DNA of 64,000 nt from Atlantibacter hermannii (GCF_009907385.1 NZ_JAAATR010000112.1:62001-126000); one strand, 5' to 3'. Positions 9,014-19,066 are shown, counted from the first letter of the stretch. Made by a program: numbers and translations. Notes: generated from the sequence alone by a model not told the origin.

Positions 9014-10146
9014 CGCGCCACCACGGCGGGGCGCAGCGCGATTGCCGGCACCGCCAGCAGCGCCATGACCCAGAACATTCCGCCGTGCAGATGCTGGAAC
9101 AGGAAGCCCGCGAACATGGTCATGATGGCGATACCGCCCCCCATGGCGACGGCGGAATAGACGGCCTGCAGGCGAATCACTTCGCTGCCCTGCCGCGCCG
9201 AGATATATCGCATGGCGGCGAGGTGGCAGACCGTGAAGCTGCCGCAGTGCAGAATTTGCGCCAGGATCAGCCACGGCAGATCGGTGGTCCAGGCCATCAG
9301 CGACCAGCGCACAATCCCGCTCAGCGCCGAGAGCAGCAGTAAATCGCGGGCGCTCCAGCGGCGGAACAGTTTATTGCTGAGGGTAAAGACCACGATTTCC
9401 GCGACCACCCCCAGCGACCATAAATAGCCCACCACCGAAGCGGAATAACCGGCGTCCTGCCAGTAGATGGCGCTAAAGCCGTAATAGGCGGCATGCGCGC
9501 CCTGCAACAGCGAGACGCAGGCCAGAAAGCGCCAGCTTCCGAACACCAGCTTGCGCCACGCGGGCCAGCCGGCGCTTTCGTTCTGGCGCGTCTGCCCTTG
9601 CGGCATGACCGAAGGACGTAACATCATGCCGAGCAGCATCGAGGCCACGCCAATGCTCAGCATCACCAGAATCGCCTGATAATCGAAAATGCTGATCAGT
9701 TTACCGGTGAGCGCCGATCCAATCACAAATGCCAGCGATCCCCAGACCCGTACTTTGCCGTAATCGAGGGTGATTTGCTTTTGCCAGGTTCCCGCCAGCG
9801 CATCGGTTAACGGCACCAGCGGCGAGAAAAACAGGTTGAAGCCGACCATCACAATCAGCAGCCAGGCGGTCGTAGTGCCGAGCCAGAACGCGACGGCGAA
9901 AATCAGCGTCAGCAGCGCTAACACGCGCAGCGCAAATACCAGCCGGGAGGGATCAGTTACGCGCGGTGCCAGTAGCAGGCTGCCAAGGAAACGGGCGATA
10001 AGCCCTGCGCCAAGCAGCAGGCCGATGGTTTCCGGCGCTAAGCCGATGCCTTTGAGCCAGACGCTCCAGAAAGGTAAGAAAATGCCGTAGCTAAAGAAGT
10101 AGGTGAAGTAACTGAGCGCCAGCCAGCGCGTAGAGTGCAAAACCAT
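9010..10146 (-). CDS. hcaT: HcaT, MFS transporter (3-phenylpropionate permease type)
   Basis: MFS permease of 378 aa with about 12 hydrophobic segments, starting MVLHSTRWLALSYFTYFFSYG as in E. coli HcaT (379 aa). In E. coli it is assigned to uptake of 3-phenylpropionate and sits beside the hcaEFCBD dioxygenase operon. Neither the catabolic genes nor hcaR are here: the next gene is an acetyltransferase, then glyA. The transported compound in this strain is therefore uncertain. Confidence 0.88.
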   Translation of the reverse strand: MVLHSTRWLALSYFTYFFSYGIFLPFWSVWLKGIGLAPETIGLLLGAGLIARFLGSLLLAPRVTDPSRLVFALRVLALLTLIFAVAFWLGTTTAWLLIVMVGFNLFFSPLVPLTDALAGTWQKQITLDYGKVRVWGSLAFVIGSALTGKLISIFDYQAILVMLSIGVASMLLGMMLRPSVMPQGQTRQNESAGWPAWRKLVFGSWRFLACVSLLQGAHAAYYGFSAIYWQDAGYSASVVGYLWSLGVVAEIVVFTLSNKLFRRWSARDLLLLSALSGIVRWSLMAWTTDLPWLILAQILHCGSFTVCHLAAMRYISARQGSEVIRLQAVYSAVAMGGGIAIMTMFAGFLFQHLHGGMFWVMALLAVPAIALRPAVVAR

Positions 10147-10231
10147 GAATCCCTCCCGTTTTGGAGGCGATAGTCTGGCGGGTTATTGCGCCGGGCGCAA
10201 GATGTAACAATGGCTTAACAAGCAGAATTCG

Positions 10232-10690
10232 CTAGATAAGACGCAGCGACATATTATAGCCCGTGACGGCAAAACCACTTTGCTCATACAGGGCTTTCGC
10301 CGCAGGGTTATTTGATGCGACCCGCAAGCCAATCTCATGCATACCCATCGCGCTCAGCGTTTGTTTAAGGAGCATCATCGCGCCGCGCCCATGCCCTTTA
10401 CCACGCCATGCAGCGAGCAGGCAAAAATCATAAATCCAGGCGACATGTCCGTTCAGGCCAACCCAAATATAACCGATAGTTTCCTCTGTATCGGATGTCA
10501 CAATACACCACAGCCGACCGCCTTCTGATCCAGGCCCCTGGGGCAGAAAATTATCAATACTCTGCGCAGCATCACGGCGAGCCGCCTCAAGGGTGATATG
10601 GCGCGTTACGGCCAGGTCCTGCGCATATTCTTCGACAAAAAAAGCCCGGTAGGCAGGGAATTCCACGGATGTCATCGGTGTTAACTTCAT
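10232..10690 (-). CDS. GNAT-family N-acetyltransferase, substrate unknown
   Basis: GNAT enzyme of 152 aa. The acetyl-CoA loop is visible as RGKGHGRGAMMLLKQ (motif A), followed by LRVASNNPAAKALYEQSGF (motif B), the ending typical of acetyltransferases acting on small molecules or protein N-termini. I chose the ATG at 10690, which has GGGGGAG five to six bases upstream; a longer in-frame start would begin inside the glyA terminator. It sits alone between hcaT and glyA on the same strand as both. No substrate can be deduced, and it is not part of the E. coli K-12 neighbourhood. Confidence 0.85.
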   Translation of the reverse strand: MKLTPMTSVEFPAYRAFFVEEYAQDLAVTRHITLEAARRDAAQSIDNFLPQGPGSEGGRLWCIVTSDTEETIGYIWVGLNGHVAWIYDFCLLAAWRGKGHGRGAMMLLKQTLSAMGMHEIGLRVASNNPAAKALYEQSGFAVTGYNMSLRLI

Positions 10691-10714
10691 TACTCCCCCT
10701 TTGAGCTCCTGGAC

Positions 10715-10745
10715 AGATAAAAAAGGCCGCACAAGGCGGCCTTTT
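10715..10745 (-). terminator. glyA rho-independent terminator
   Basis: AAAAGGCCGC and GCGGCCTTTT form a perfect 10-base-pair stem with a 5-base loop (10721-10745), followed on the minus strand by a T-rich tract. It lies 15 bases beyond the glyA stop and inside the 5' leader of the acetyltransferase gene. Confidence 0.88.
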
Positions 10746-10759
10746 CGGTCAATCGGGAA

Positions 10760-12013
10760 TTACGCATAGACCGGGAAGCGGGCGCAGATATCCAGCACTT
10801 TCTGCTTCACGCGCTCAATGGTCGCTTCGTCGTTGATATTATCCAGCACGTCACACATCCAGCCAGCCAGCTCCTTCGCTTCCGCTTCTTTAAAGCCGCG
10901 GCGGGTGATAGCCGGGGAGCCGATACGGATACCGGAGGTCACAAACGGGCTCTTCGGATCGTTCGGTACGCTGTTTTTGTTAACGGTGATGTTGGCGCGG
11001 CCCAGGGCAGCGTCAGCTTCTTTACCGGTCAGGTTTTTATCAACCAGGTCCAGCAGGAACAGATGGTTTTCCGTGCCGCCAGATACCACTTTGTAGCCAC
11101 GGTTCAGGAACACTTCCACCATCGCTTTGGCGTTTTTGGCAACCTGCTGCTGGTAAACTTTGAACTCAGGCTCCATCGCTTCTTTCAGCGCGACGGCTTT
11201 CGCCGCGATCACGTGCATCAGCGGGCCGCCCTGCGCGCTCGGGAATACGGCAGAGTTCAGTTTTTTGTACAGCTCTTCGTCGCCGCCTTTAGCGAGGATC
11301 AAACCACCGCGCGGGCCTGCCAGGGTTTTGTGAGTCGTTGTGGTCACAACGTGCGCATGTGGAACCGGGTTCGGGTAAACGTCTGCGGCAATCAGGCCGG
11401 CGACGTGCGCCATATCAACGAACAGGTACGCACCGATGCTGTCTGCGATTTCACGCATTTTGGCCCAGTCAACCACGCCAGAGTAAGCAGAGAAGCCGCC
11501 GATAATCATCTTCGGTTTGTGCTCTTTGGCCTGCTTCGCCATGTCTTCGTAGTCAATTTTACCGGACTCATCAATGCCGTAAGGGATGATGTTGTACAGT
11601 TTGCCAGAGAAGTTAACCGGAGAACCGTGAGTCAGGTGACCACCTTGCGCCAGGTTCATACCCAGAACGGTGTCGCCCGGTTGCAGCAGCGCGGTGTAGA
11701 CCGCAAAGTTAGCCTGGGAGCCGGAGTGCGGCTGTACGTTGGCGTAGTCCGCGCCAAACAGGGCTTTTGCGCGGTCGATCGCCAGTTGCTCAACGATATC
11801 CACGTATTCGCAACCGCCGTAGTAGCGTTTGCCAGGATAACCTTCAGCATATTTGTTGGTCAGCTGAGAACCCTGAGCCTGCATAACACGCGGGCTGGTG
11901 TAGTTTTCGGAGGCGATAAGTTCAATATGTTCTTCCTGACGAACCTTCTCCTGCTCCATAGCCTGCCACAGTTCGGCATCATAATCGGCAATGTTCATTT
12001 CACGCTTTAACAT
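10760..12013 (-). CDS. glyA: GlyA, serine hydroxymethyltransferase
   Basis: PLP enzyme of 417 aa interconverting serine and glycine with tetrahydrofolate, the main source of one-carbon units. The PLP lysine is K229 ([14 protein letters not shown]), and the cofactor region HSGSQAN and the GGHLTHG motif are present. I chose the ATG at 12013 ([10 protein letters not shown]) over one two codons upstream, because AGGAG is six bases away and the length then equals the E. coli enzyme. It diverges from hmp, and a PurR-like box lies upstream as in E. coli. Confidence 0.97.
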   Translation of the reverse strand: MLKREMNIADYDAELWQAMEQEKVRQEEHIELIASENYTSPRVMQAQGSQLTNKYAEGYPGKRYYGGCEYVDIVEQLAIDRAKALFGADYANVQPHSGSQANFAVYTALLQPGDTVLGMNLAQGGHLTHGSPVNFSGKLYNIIPYGIDESGKIDYEDMAKQAKEHKPKMIIGGFSAYSGVVDWAKMREIADSIGAYLFVDMAHVAGLIAADVYPNPVPHAHVVTTTTHKTLAGPRGGLILAKGGDEELYKKLNSAVFPSAQGGPLMHVIAAKAVALKEAMEPEFKVYQQQVAKNAKAMVEVFLNRGYKVVSGGTENHLFLLDLVDKNLTGKEADAALGRANITVNKNSVPNDPKSPFVTSGIRIGSPAITRRGFKEAEAKELAGWMCDVLDNINDEATIERVKQKVLDICARFPVYA

Positions 12014-12132
12014 CCGCATCTCCTGACTCAGCTAACGGTAAACTTTTTACGGCAATTAGGGGCCCTTTTTGGGCAACGGGCAACAGTGTAAACCGATTAA
12101 CAGTGTGAAGATAGGTCTTGACAAAGGTTTTT

Positions 12133-12148
12133 ACGCAAACGATTGGCT
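12133..12148. promoter_or_regulatory. PurR-like operator upstream of glyA
   Basis: ACGCAAACGATTGGCT matches 13 of 16 positions of the PurR box ACGCAAACGTTTKCGT. E. coli glyA is repressed by PurR from an equivalent upstream site. It is 120 bases upstream of the glyA start. Confidence 0.65.
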
Positions 12149-12288
12149 TCAGGCGGTACAAGGCTTCAACGCCATTCACAAACGGCACGCCTGGCGGAAT
12201 TCTTTTCAGGATCGTGATGCAGGTTTTTCATTAACACTCAATAACAAAATCTCAACAGAGACCCTTTACAGCACAGGGATTAATTTAT

Positions 12289-12311
12289 AAGATGCATTAA
12301 AAATACATATT
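12289..12311. promoter_or_regulatory. NsrR operator in the hmp promoter
   Basis: An inverted repeat with left arm AAGATGCATT and right arm AATACATATT, separated by three bases, closely matches the NsrR consensus (AAGATGYATTT and its complement). It ends 26 bases before the hmp start, where it would cover the promoter. Nitric oxide would relieve repression, as in E. coli. Confidence 0.85.
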
Positions 12312-12337
12312 ATAGACACCTGCAAAGGAACACCCTG

Positions 12338-13528
12338 ATGTTAGACGCTCAAACTATCGCGACTGTGAAGTCCACCATTCCGCTACTGGCAGCAACCGGC
12401 CCAAAACTCACTGCCCACTTTTATGACCGGATGTTTGCCCATAACCCGGAACTGAAAGACATTTTTAATATGAGCAATCAGCGCAACGGCGATCAGCGTG
12501 AAGCGCTGTTCAACGCTATTTGCGCTTATGCCACTAATATTGAGAACCTGGCGGCGCTGTTGCCGGCAGTGGAGAAAATCGCCCAGAAGCACACCAGCTT
12601 CCATATCAAGCCGGAACAATACAACATTGTCGGTACTCATCTGTTAGCGACCCTGGATGAGATGTTCAGCCCCGGTCAGGAAGTACTGGACGCCTGGGGT
12701 AAAGCCTATGGCGTACTGGCGCAGGTGTTTATTAACCGCGAGGCGGAAATCTATCAGGAAAACGCGGGCAAAACCGGCGGCTGGGAAGGGACGCGTCCGT
12801 TCCGCATCACGGAAGTCAAACAGCAAAGCGCGCTGATCACCAGTTTTGAATTTACGCCCGTAGACGGCGGCCCGGTGGCGGATTATAAGCCAGGCCAGTA
12901 TTTAGGCGTGTGGATCAAACCGGAAAACTTCGAGTATCAGGAGATTCGCCAGTACTCCCTGACCCGCAAACCAAACGGCAAAAGCTACCGCATTGCGGTG
13001 AAGCGCGAAGGCGAAGGCGTGGTGTCAAACTGGCTGCACGCTCACGCTAAAGTGGGCGATGTGATTAATCTGGTGGCTCCGGCGGGCGATTTCTTTATGG
13101 ATGTGCCGCCGACGACGCCTGTCACGCTGATTTCCGCAGGCGTCGGCCAGACCCCGATGCTGGCGATGCTGGATAACCTGGCCGCCAGTCATCATGACGC
13201 GCAGGTCAACTGGCTGCATGCCGCTGAAAATGGCGATGTCCATGCGTTTGCAGATGAAATTGCCCTGCACGGTAAGTTGCTGAAGCATTTTGATTACCAT
13301 ATCTGGTATCGCGTGCCGTCACAGCACGATCGCGATAACGGACGCTTCCACAGCGAAGGGTTGATGGATCTGTTGAAGCAGGAAGGCGCGCTGAAGGTTC
13401 CCGGTATGACGTTCTTCCTGTGCGGCCCGGTGGCCTTTATGCAGTTTGCGGCCAAACAGCTGGTGAGCCTGGGTATCGACCCGGCGAACATTCATTACGA
13501 ATGCTTCGGCCCGCACAAGGTCCTGTAA
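12338..13528 (+). CDS. hmp: Hmp, flavohaemoglobin nitric oxide dioxygenase
   Basis: Enzyme of 396 aa that converts NO and O2 to nitrate with NAD(P)H. The globin domain (about 1-140) has Y29, Q53 and the haem ligand H85. The FAD domain has RQYSLT, and the NAD domain has [11 protein letters not shown] and FLCGPVAFM. Length matches E. coli exactly. It diverges from glyA and has an NsrR site at its promoter. Its downstream neighbour is mscK, not glnB as in E. coli, which marks a chromosome rearrangement. Confidence 0.97.
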   Translation: MLDAQTIATVKSTIPLLAATGPKLTAHFYDRMFAHNPELKDIFNMSNQRNGDQREALFNAICAYATNIENLAALLPAVEKIAQKHTSFHIKPEQYNIVGTHLLATLDEMFSPGQEVLDAWGKAYGVLAQVFINREAEIYQENAGKTGGWEGTRPFRITEVKQQSALITSFEFTPVDGGPVADYKPGQYLGVWIKPENFEYQEIRQYSLTRKPNGKSYRIAVKREGEGVVSNWLHAHAKVGDVINLVAPAGDFFMDVPPTTPVTLISAGVGQTPMLAMLDNLAASHHDAQVNWLHAAENGDVHAFADEIALHGKLLKHFDYHIWYRVPSQHDRDNGRFHSEGLMDLLKQEGALKVPGMTFFLCGPVAFMQFAAKQLVSLGIDPANIHYECFGPHKVL

Positions 13529-13532
13529 TAAA

Positions 13533-13597
13533 AAGGGGGATGATTACCCCCTGTAAGATCTTCTCAGGTGAGGGCGTTTTGCGCCCTCGCCTTTTTT
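13533..13597. terminator. Two opposed terminators in the hmp-mscK junction
   Basis: GAGGGCG and CGCCCTC (13570-13576 and 13582-13588) form a stem followed by CTTTTTT on the plus strand, suited to ending hmp. A second hairpin, GGGGG-7-CCCCC (about 13535-13551), is followed by TTTTT when read on the minus strand, suited to ending mscK. The chromosome rearrangement endpoint must lie in or beside these 65 bases. No repeat or IS remnant is visible. Confidence 0.8.
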
Positions 13598-16500
13598 ATG
13601 CCGCAGACGGTGCCGGGCCGTTGTTCAGATCGCGCTTTACTTCGGTAAACTGCTCGCCGTTCTTGTTATGCAGATGTACTTCAAGTTGGTTGAACGCGAT
13701 GTTGATGTCGTTTTCACGGCACAGACGATCGATGGTGCGGTTCAGCTCATCCACGGTGTAGCTGCGGTCGCGCAGTTCACGAACGTACAAGCGCAGTTCA
13801 TGATCCAGCGTGCTCGGCCCGAAGGTCGTGAAAAACACCGACGGTTCCGGATCGTGCATCACTTTCGGATGCTCCATCGCTGCCTTCAACAGGATCGCTT
13901 TCACCTTATCCAGATCCGATCCGTAAGCCACGCCCAGGCGGATCACCACGCGCGTGATGGTATCCGTCAACGACCAGTTGATCAGCCGCTCGGTGACAAA
14001 CGCCTTGTTCGGGATGATCACCTCTTTGCGGTCAAAGTCGGTGATGGTGGTTGCGCGGATACGGATTTTGCTGACCGTTCCCGAGAAGGTGCCAATGGTA
14101 ACGGTATCGCCGATACGCACCGGACGTTCAAACAGGATGATGATACCGGAAACAAAGTTACCGAAAATCTCCTGCAAGCCGAAGCCCAGACCCACCGACA
14201 GCGCCGCCGCCAGCCACTGCAGTTTGTCCCATGAAACCCCGAGCGCGCCAAAGACCACCATCGCCCCGACGCCGATAATCACATAGTTTAAGATTGTCGT
14301 GATGGCATACGAGGTGCCCTGCCGCATATTCAGACGCGACAGCACCAGCACTTCCAGCAGGCCGGGCAAGTTGCGGATCAGCGCCCATGCGACCGCGAAC
14401 GCCGCCAGCGCGAACAGCAGGCTGCCCATTGTGACGTGTTTGATTACCGCGGCGCCCGCTTCGGTACCGTTGTAATTCCATAACACCACGCTGTCGAGAT
14501 AGGCGAATACGGTGATCAAATCTGACCAAATCGCCCAGAACACCACGCCGAACAGGGCGAACAGGGTCAGCATCGTCAGCCGCAACGTCTGCTGGTTAAC
14601 CTGATCGAGGCCCAACGGCGGCTCTTCTACCGGCTCAGCGCCCTCTGCGCCCTCTTTCACCAGATTCTGGCGACGGGCAATGGCGCGGCGATAGGCGATA
14701 CGGCGCGCCGCCACGCTTAACCCGCGCAGCACGGTCTGGTACAGCAGGTTCCAGATAATCACCAGATAGACAGTATCAATCCAGCGCCCGGCCAGGCGCA
14801 GCGTGGTATAGAAGTATCCTGTCGCCGTCAGCACCAGCAGCATAATCGGCACGATCGCCAGCACGGTGATGGTGACCAGACGCATGGTGTGCGACTCTTT
14901 GTCGTGCCAGCTTTCCCGGCACATAGGCCAAATCAACGCGGCAATCACCAGCAGGTTGATGAAAATTATCGCCTGGCCCAGCACGTCATCCATCAGATTC
15001 AGCGGTGACAGCTCCGCCATGACCGACCAGAACAGCAGCGGCAACAGCGCCAGGCTTACACGTACAATCTGGCGACGCCAGTGGCTGGTGAGCTGCGCAG
15101 GCATATTGAAATGGCTCACCGCCATGCCGTCTTTTTCCAGTACCCGCCAGCACACGCCGAACACCAGCCAGAACATGGCGAGTTTTTTACTGAACTCCCA
15201 CAGCAAATCGCTGATGTTAATTTGCATAAACAGCAGGATCAGACCACACGCCAGGATAATCAGGCACACCGGTAAGGCGCGGATAAAGTTAATCAGGATG
15301 GCTTTCGGCGTATGTAACTGGCTGTCGTTACGCAACTGCCCCACTTCAGAGGCCAGCTTCGCCAGATACTGCTTCAGCCAGCCAAAGCGCCAGCGGATCA
15401 GCCCGGCAATCAGCAACAGCGGCAAACCGGCAAGAAACGCCACGGCCACCGACGGCCAGGCTTTCTTCCAGTTCACCGTGATTTTCATGGCTTTAACCTG
15501 ATCGTGGATAGCGCCCGGGAACGACTTAATCCAGTCCCAGTCCATCGGACGGTTGCTGTTTACCCAGAAGATTTGCTGGGTCAGCATCTGCTCAAGATTT
15601 TTACTGACGCTCATCAACTGCTGCTGGTTGATTTGCAGGTTAATCGCCATCATCAGCTGGTTGCCGAGCTGCTTATTCAACTGATCGAGCAGTTCTCGGC
15701 GCATATCCACCATTTGCAACAGTGTTTCGTGAACCTCAGCGTTCACTTCGCCCTGGTGCCCCTCTTCCAGCTTCGCCACAAAGGCCTCGTTCTGGAACAG
15801 CGCGTCGCGCTGCTGGTTCAGGTCGAATTGCTCAAGACGCAGGTCGGCGATGCGGTTAGTCATATCCTCAAGTTCATCGGCTGACGGCAGCGTTTGCTGC
15901 TGCTGATAAAGGATACGCGACAGCAGTAAGCTGCCTTTTAATACCGAAATCTGTTCTTTCAGGTTGCGCTCTGACTGCAGGGCGCGATCAAGCCAGTTTT
16001 TGACCTTGATGTTCTGCTGCACCAGCGCGTTGCCGTTTTCCGTGGCGGAAATGAGTCGCTGGCTCAGTTGATGGTTGACGTCCAGCTCCTGTTTAATCAG
16101 CGGATTATTTTGCAGGCTGGAGGAATCATCTGGCGCTACCGCTTCCTGAGCGGTTTTCTCCGTAAGCGACAGCCGCTTGGTATTAGCCGCTTCCTGCAAT
16201 AACTGCAGCTGATGCTCCAGCAGGTTAATATGGGCGGTGGTGTAATCGCGCTGCTTTTGCAGGCTGTCCTGTAAGACCGTGTTTCCCTCGAGGCTCTTAC
16301 GCTGCTGATCGATTTGTGCGTTCAGCAATATCTGCTGCACCATCATCAGCGTCTGTTGGGATGGACGCAGCGCCGTCTCGCCCGGCGTGGTGCCGTTCAG
16401 GCGGTTTCTAATCTGTTGTAACTCCTGCGAGGCGGTGTACATGGCGTTTTGCACCCGCTCCGGTTGAGTCTGCAGCGATACCAGTTGGCTATTAAAGGTG

Positions 16501-16949
16501 GAAAGATCGTTTTGCGCGCTCTGGAGTTCATCCACCATGCTGCTGGTGCGCGCTTCAAGCTGCCGCAATGACATGGCCTTAAAAGTTTGTCGCAGGCTGT
16601 CATCGCTTTCCGGCGTACTTAACGCGTTAAGCGCCTCGGTGGCCTGACGCATTTTCTCCGGTGCCTGTGCGACGCGCTGACGCAACTGCGTCGTCTCCTG
16701 CTTCACCCTTTCGATTTTGTCGAGGGTTTCCAGCGTTTGGGTCAGATCCTGCTGGATCAGTTTATCCTGCGCAGACAGGTTTTTTTGTTTACTCAGCGCA
16801 TCAAGCTGGCTTTGAATATCAGCACGCGCGGGCAATTCGCCGTTAGATGCGGCATTCGCTACGCCTGTGGAAAGCAGTAATCCAGCCAGAAGAAGCCACA
16901 CCAGCGCCAGGACGCAGGTAATTTTGCGAAAGTGAAGATCGTGCTGCAT
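13596..16949 (-). CDS. mscK: MscK (KefA), potassium-dependent mechanosensitive channel
   Basis: Large inner-membrane channel of 1117 aa (E. coli 1120) that opens under membrane tension and high external K+, protecting against osmotic downshock. A signal peptide (about 1-33, ending GVANA) precedes a long coiled-coil periplasmic region rich in Q and L (about 40-480), then many membrane helices, and the MscS-like core from about residue 890 with the pore helix GLGFGLQEIFGNFVSGIIILFE. acrR lies 132 bases upstream on the same strand, as in E. coli; the 3' side borders hmp. Confidence 0.95.
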   Translation of the reverse strand: MQHDLHFRKITCVLALVWLLLAGLLLSTGVANAASNGELPARADIQSQLDALSKQKNLSAQDKLIQQDLTQTLETLDKIERVKQETTQLRQRVAQAPEKMRQATEALNALSTPESDDSLRQTFKAMSLRQLEARTSSMVDELQSAQNDLSTFNSQLVSLQTQPERVQNAMYTASQELQQIRNRLNGTTPGETALRPSQQTLMMVQQILLNAQIDQQRKSLEGNTVLQDSLQKQRDYTTAHINLLEHQLQLLQEAANTKRLSLTEKTAQEAVAPDDSSSLQNNPLIKQELDVNHQLSQRLISATENGNALVQQNIKVKNWLDRALQSERNLKEQISVLKGSLLLSRILYQQQQTLPSADELEDMTNRIADLRLEQFDLNQQRDALFQNEAFVAKLEEGHQGEVNAEVHETLLQMVDMRRELLDQLNKQLGNQLMMAINLQINQQQLMSVSKNLEQMLTQQIFWVNSNRPMDWDWIKSFPGAIHDQVKAMKITVNWKKAWPSVAVAFLAGLPLLLIAGLIRWRFGWLKQYLAKLASEVGQLRNDSQLHTPKAILINFIRALPVCLIILACGLILLFMQINISDLLWEFSKKLAMFWLVFGVCWRVLEKDGMAVSHFNMPAQLTSHWRRQIVRVSLALLPLLFWSVMAELSPLNLMDDVLGQAIIFINLLVIAALIWPMCRESWHDKESHTMRLVTITVLAIVPIMLLVLTATGYFYTTLRLAGRWIDTVYLVIIWNLLYQTVLRGLSVAARRIAYRRAIARRQNLVKEGAEGAEPVEEPPLGLDQVNQQTLRLTMLTLFALFGVVFWAIWSDLITVFAYLDSVVLWNYNGTEAGAAVIKHVTMGSLLFALAAFAVAWALIRNLPGLLEVLVLSRLNMRQGTSYAITTILNYVIIGVGAMVVFGALGVSWDKLQWLAAALSVGLGFGLQEIFGNFVSGIIILFERPVRIGDTVTIGTFSGTVSKIRIRATTITDFDRKEVIIPNKAFVTERLINWSLTDTITRVVIRLGVAYGSDLDKVKAILLKAAMEHPKVMHDPEPSVFFTTFGPSTLDHELRLYVRELRDRSYTVDELNRTIDRLCRENDINIAFNQLEVHLHNKNGEQFTEVKRDLNNGPAPSAA

Positions 16950-17081
16950 AGTCTTTGAATGAGTGATTAACGGGCCGAGAATATATCGGAGAAAGTTGGT
17001 GAGGCGCAGAATACCACGGGACAGGGACGCAGAATAGCAAGGCCGTGGGGATAGAGAGAAATCTGACTATAACGGGTGTGG

Positions 17082-17726
17082 TTAAGTCACTGCGTTTTTT
17101 TGGAGCGTCGGGCAGAACTGATACATTTCAAGCAGGATTTCAACGAAGGCGCGCGCTTCGGATTTCAAATCGAAGGTTTGTGGGGCGAATAACCAATTTT
17201 CCATTAAGCCGGTGATATAACTGCGCATCAGAAGTGTCGCGCGGCGAATGTTCAGGGTCGCGGGGAGCATACTGGCAGCGATACAGCGGCTTAACGCCTG
17301 TTCGATACGTTCATGGCTGGCCAGACAATACTCGCGATGAAGCTGTTGAACCCGAGCCATTTCGCCAACAAACTCACATTTATGGAAGATAATTTCCATC
17401 ATCAACCGGCGGCGCTCCTCTGAAACGGTAGCTTCAAGAACATAAACCAGGATCTCTCTTAAAACTGACAGTGGATCGCCGGGATATTTTGCCTGATACT
17501 CAGTTTCAAGATCCCCAATACTGGACTCTGACAACTCCCAGATTTCACTAAACAAATCGGTCTTGTTTCTGAAGTGCCAATAGATGGCACCGCGTGTCAC
17601 CCCAGCAGCCTGGGCAATATCTGCCAGTGACGTGGCCGAAACACCCTGCCGGGAAAACAAATGAATCGCCACATCAAGGATGTGGTTTCGCGTTTCCAGT
17701 GCCTGTTGTTTGGTTTTTCGTGCCAT
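17082..17726 (-). CDS. acrR: AcrR, TetR-family repressor of acrAB
   Basis: TetR-family repressor of 214 aa. The N-terminal helix-turn-helix is clear ([21 protein letters not shown], about residues 31-51), and the remaining helical domain binds drugs and dyes in E. coli. It diverges from acrA with a perfect palindromic operator in between. No truncation or frameshift is present, so loss of AcrR is not a cause of efflux derepression here. Confidence 0.97.
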   Translation of the reverse strand: MARKTKQQALETRNHILDVAIHLFSRQGVSATSLADIAQAAGVTRGAIYWHFRNKTDLFSEIWELSESSIGDLETEYQAKYPGDPLSVLREILVYVLEATVSEERRRLMMEIIFHKCEFVGEMARVQQLHREYCLASHERIEQALSRCIAASMLPATLNIRRATLLMRSYITGLMENWLFAPQTFDLKSEARAFVEILLEMYQFCPTLQKNAVT

Positions 17727-17754
17727 ATGTTTGTGAATTTACAAGGGTCAGATT

Positions 17755-17778
17755 TACATACATTTATGAATGTATGTA
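17755..17778. promoter_or_regulatory. AcrR operator
   Basis: A perfect inverted repeat, TACATACATT and AATGTATGTA separated by TATG, lies between acrR and acrA. It matches the E. coli AcrR operator except in the central spacer, and is placed to control both divergent genes. Confidence 0.93.
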
Positions 17779-17869
17779 CCATATCACGACCATAATTTAA
17801 ACGCAGCAATGGGTTTGTGGACGTTTGATCCATCAATCAATTTTGAAATCGGACACTCGAGGTTTACCT

Positions 17870-19066
17870 ATGAACAAAAACAGAGGGTTAACGCCTCTGG
17901 CGGTCGTTCTGATGCTCTCAGGCAGCTTAGCGCTTACAGGATGTGACGACAAACAGCAGCAACAGCAGGCGCAGCATACGCCGGAAGTCGGCGTGGTCAC
18001 GCTGAAAAGCGAACCTCTACCGATCACAACCGAGCTTCCGGGCCGCACCAGCGCGTATCGCGTGGCGGAAGTTCGTCCTCAGGTGAGCGGTATTATTCTG
18101 AAGCGTAATTTCGTGGAAGGCAGTGATATCGAGGCGGGTGTCTCCCTTTATCAGATTGATCCAGCGACCTACCAGGCCTCTTATGAGAGCGCGAAAGGCG
18201 ATCTGGCGCGCGCTCAGGCCAGTGCCAATATCGCGCAGGTCACGCTGCGCCGTTACCAGAAACTGATTGGTACTAACTACATCAGTAAACAGGATTACGA
18301 TAACGCTCAGGCGACCGCCCAGGAGGCGAATGCCGCCGTTGTGGCCGCTAAGGCAGCGGTAGAAACCGCACGTATTAACCTCGCCTACACCAAAGTGACC
18401 TCCCCTATCAGTGGACGCATTGGTAAATCCAGCGTCACCGAAGGCGCGCTGGTGCAGAACGGCCAGGCCAACGCGCTGGCAACGGTACAGCAGCTCGACC
18501 CGATCTATGTGGATGTGACCCAGTCCAGCAATGACTTCCTGCGTTTGAAGCAGGAGCTGGCCAGCGGCGCGCTGAAACAGGAAAACGGTAAAGCGAAAGT
18601 ACAACTGGTGACCTCGGACGGGATTAAGTTCGATCAGGAAGGCACGCTGGAATTCTCTGACGTGACCGTCGATCAGACCACCGGTTCGATTACCTTACGC
18701 GCGCTGTTCCCTAACCCGAATCACACGTTACTGCCCGGCATGTTCGTGCGTGCGCGTCTGGAAGAAGGCGTGAATCCTGACGCGATTCTGGTGCCGCAAC
18801 AGGGCGTGACCCGCACACCGCGCGGCGATGCGTCTGCGATGGTGGTGGGCGAAGGCGATAAAGTCGAAGTGCGTCAGATCACGGCATCCCAGGCTATCGG
18901 GGACAAGTGGCTGGTGACTGACGGCCTCAAAACAGGCGATCGCGTGATTATTACCGGTTTGCAAAAAGTTCGTCCTGGCGTCCAGGTTAAAGCACAAGAA
19001 GTTACGGCTGATGCGGATAAACAATCCACCGCAGCCAATGCCGCGCCAGAACAACCGAAGTCTTAA
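17870..19066 (+). CDS. acrA: AcrA, periplasmic adaptor of the AcrAB-TolC efflux pump
   Basis: Membrane-fusion lipoprotein of 398 aa that links AcrB to TolC. The signal peptide ends in the lipobox LTGC with lipidated Cys25. A beta-barrel/lipoyl/hairpin organisation follows (helical hairpin about residues 100-170). The ATG at 17870 (MNKNRGLTPL) matches E. coli; an in-frame upstream ATG would push the lipobox inward. Near the mature N-terminus is a run of glutamines (about residues 29-33), a variable part of the family. It forms an operon with acrB, 22 bases downstream. Confidence 0.97.
   Translation: MNKNRGLTPLAVVLMLSGSLALTGCDDKQQQQQAQHTPEVGVVTLKSEPLPITTELPGRTSAYRVAEVRPQVSGIILKRNFVEGSDIEAGVSLYQIDPATYQASYESAKGDLARAQASANIAQVTLRRYQKLIGTNYISKQDYDNAQATAQEANAAVVAAKAAVETARINLAYTKVTSPISGRIGKSSVTEGALVQNGQANALATVQQLDPIYVDVTQSSNDFLRLKQELASGALKQENGKAKVQLVTSDGIKFDQEGTLEFSDVTVDQTTGSITLRALFPNPNHTLLPGMFVRARLEEGVNPDAILVPQQGVTRTPRGDASAMVVGEGDKVEVRQITASQAIGDKWLVTDGLKTGDRVIITGLQKVRPGVQVKAQEVTADADKQSTAANAAPEQPKS

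Larger units (their letters stand above)
12014..12337. promoter_or_regulatory. Divergent glyA/hmp control region
   Basis: This 324-base gap holds the promoters of both genes, with a PurR-like box and an NsrR site listed separately. On the glyA side a small GGGCCC-type hairpin lies in the leader, about 60 bases before the start. I found no convincing MetR site by eye, although E. coli glyA has them. Confidence 0.7.

Noticed and set aside
13529-13595. Insertion sequence or prophage end at the hmp-mscK join
   Set aside because: No terminal inverted repeat, direct repeat or transposase remnant is visible; only two terminator hairpins.
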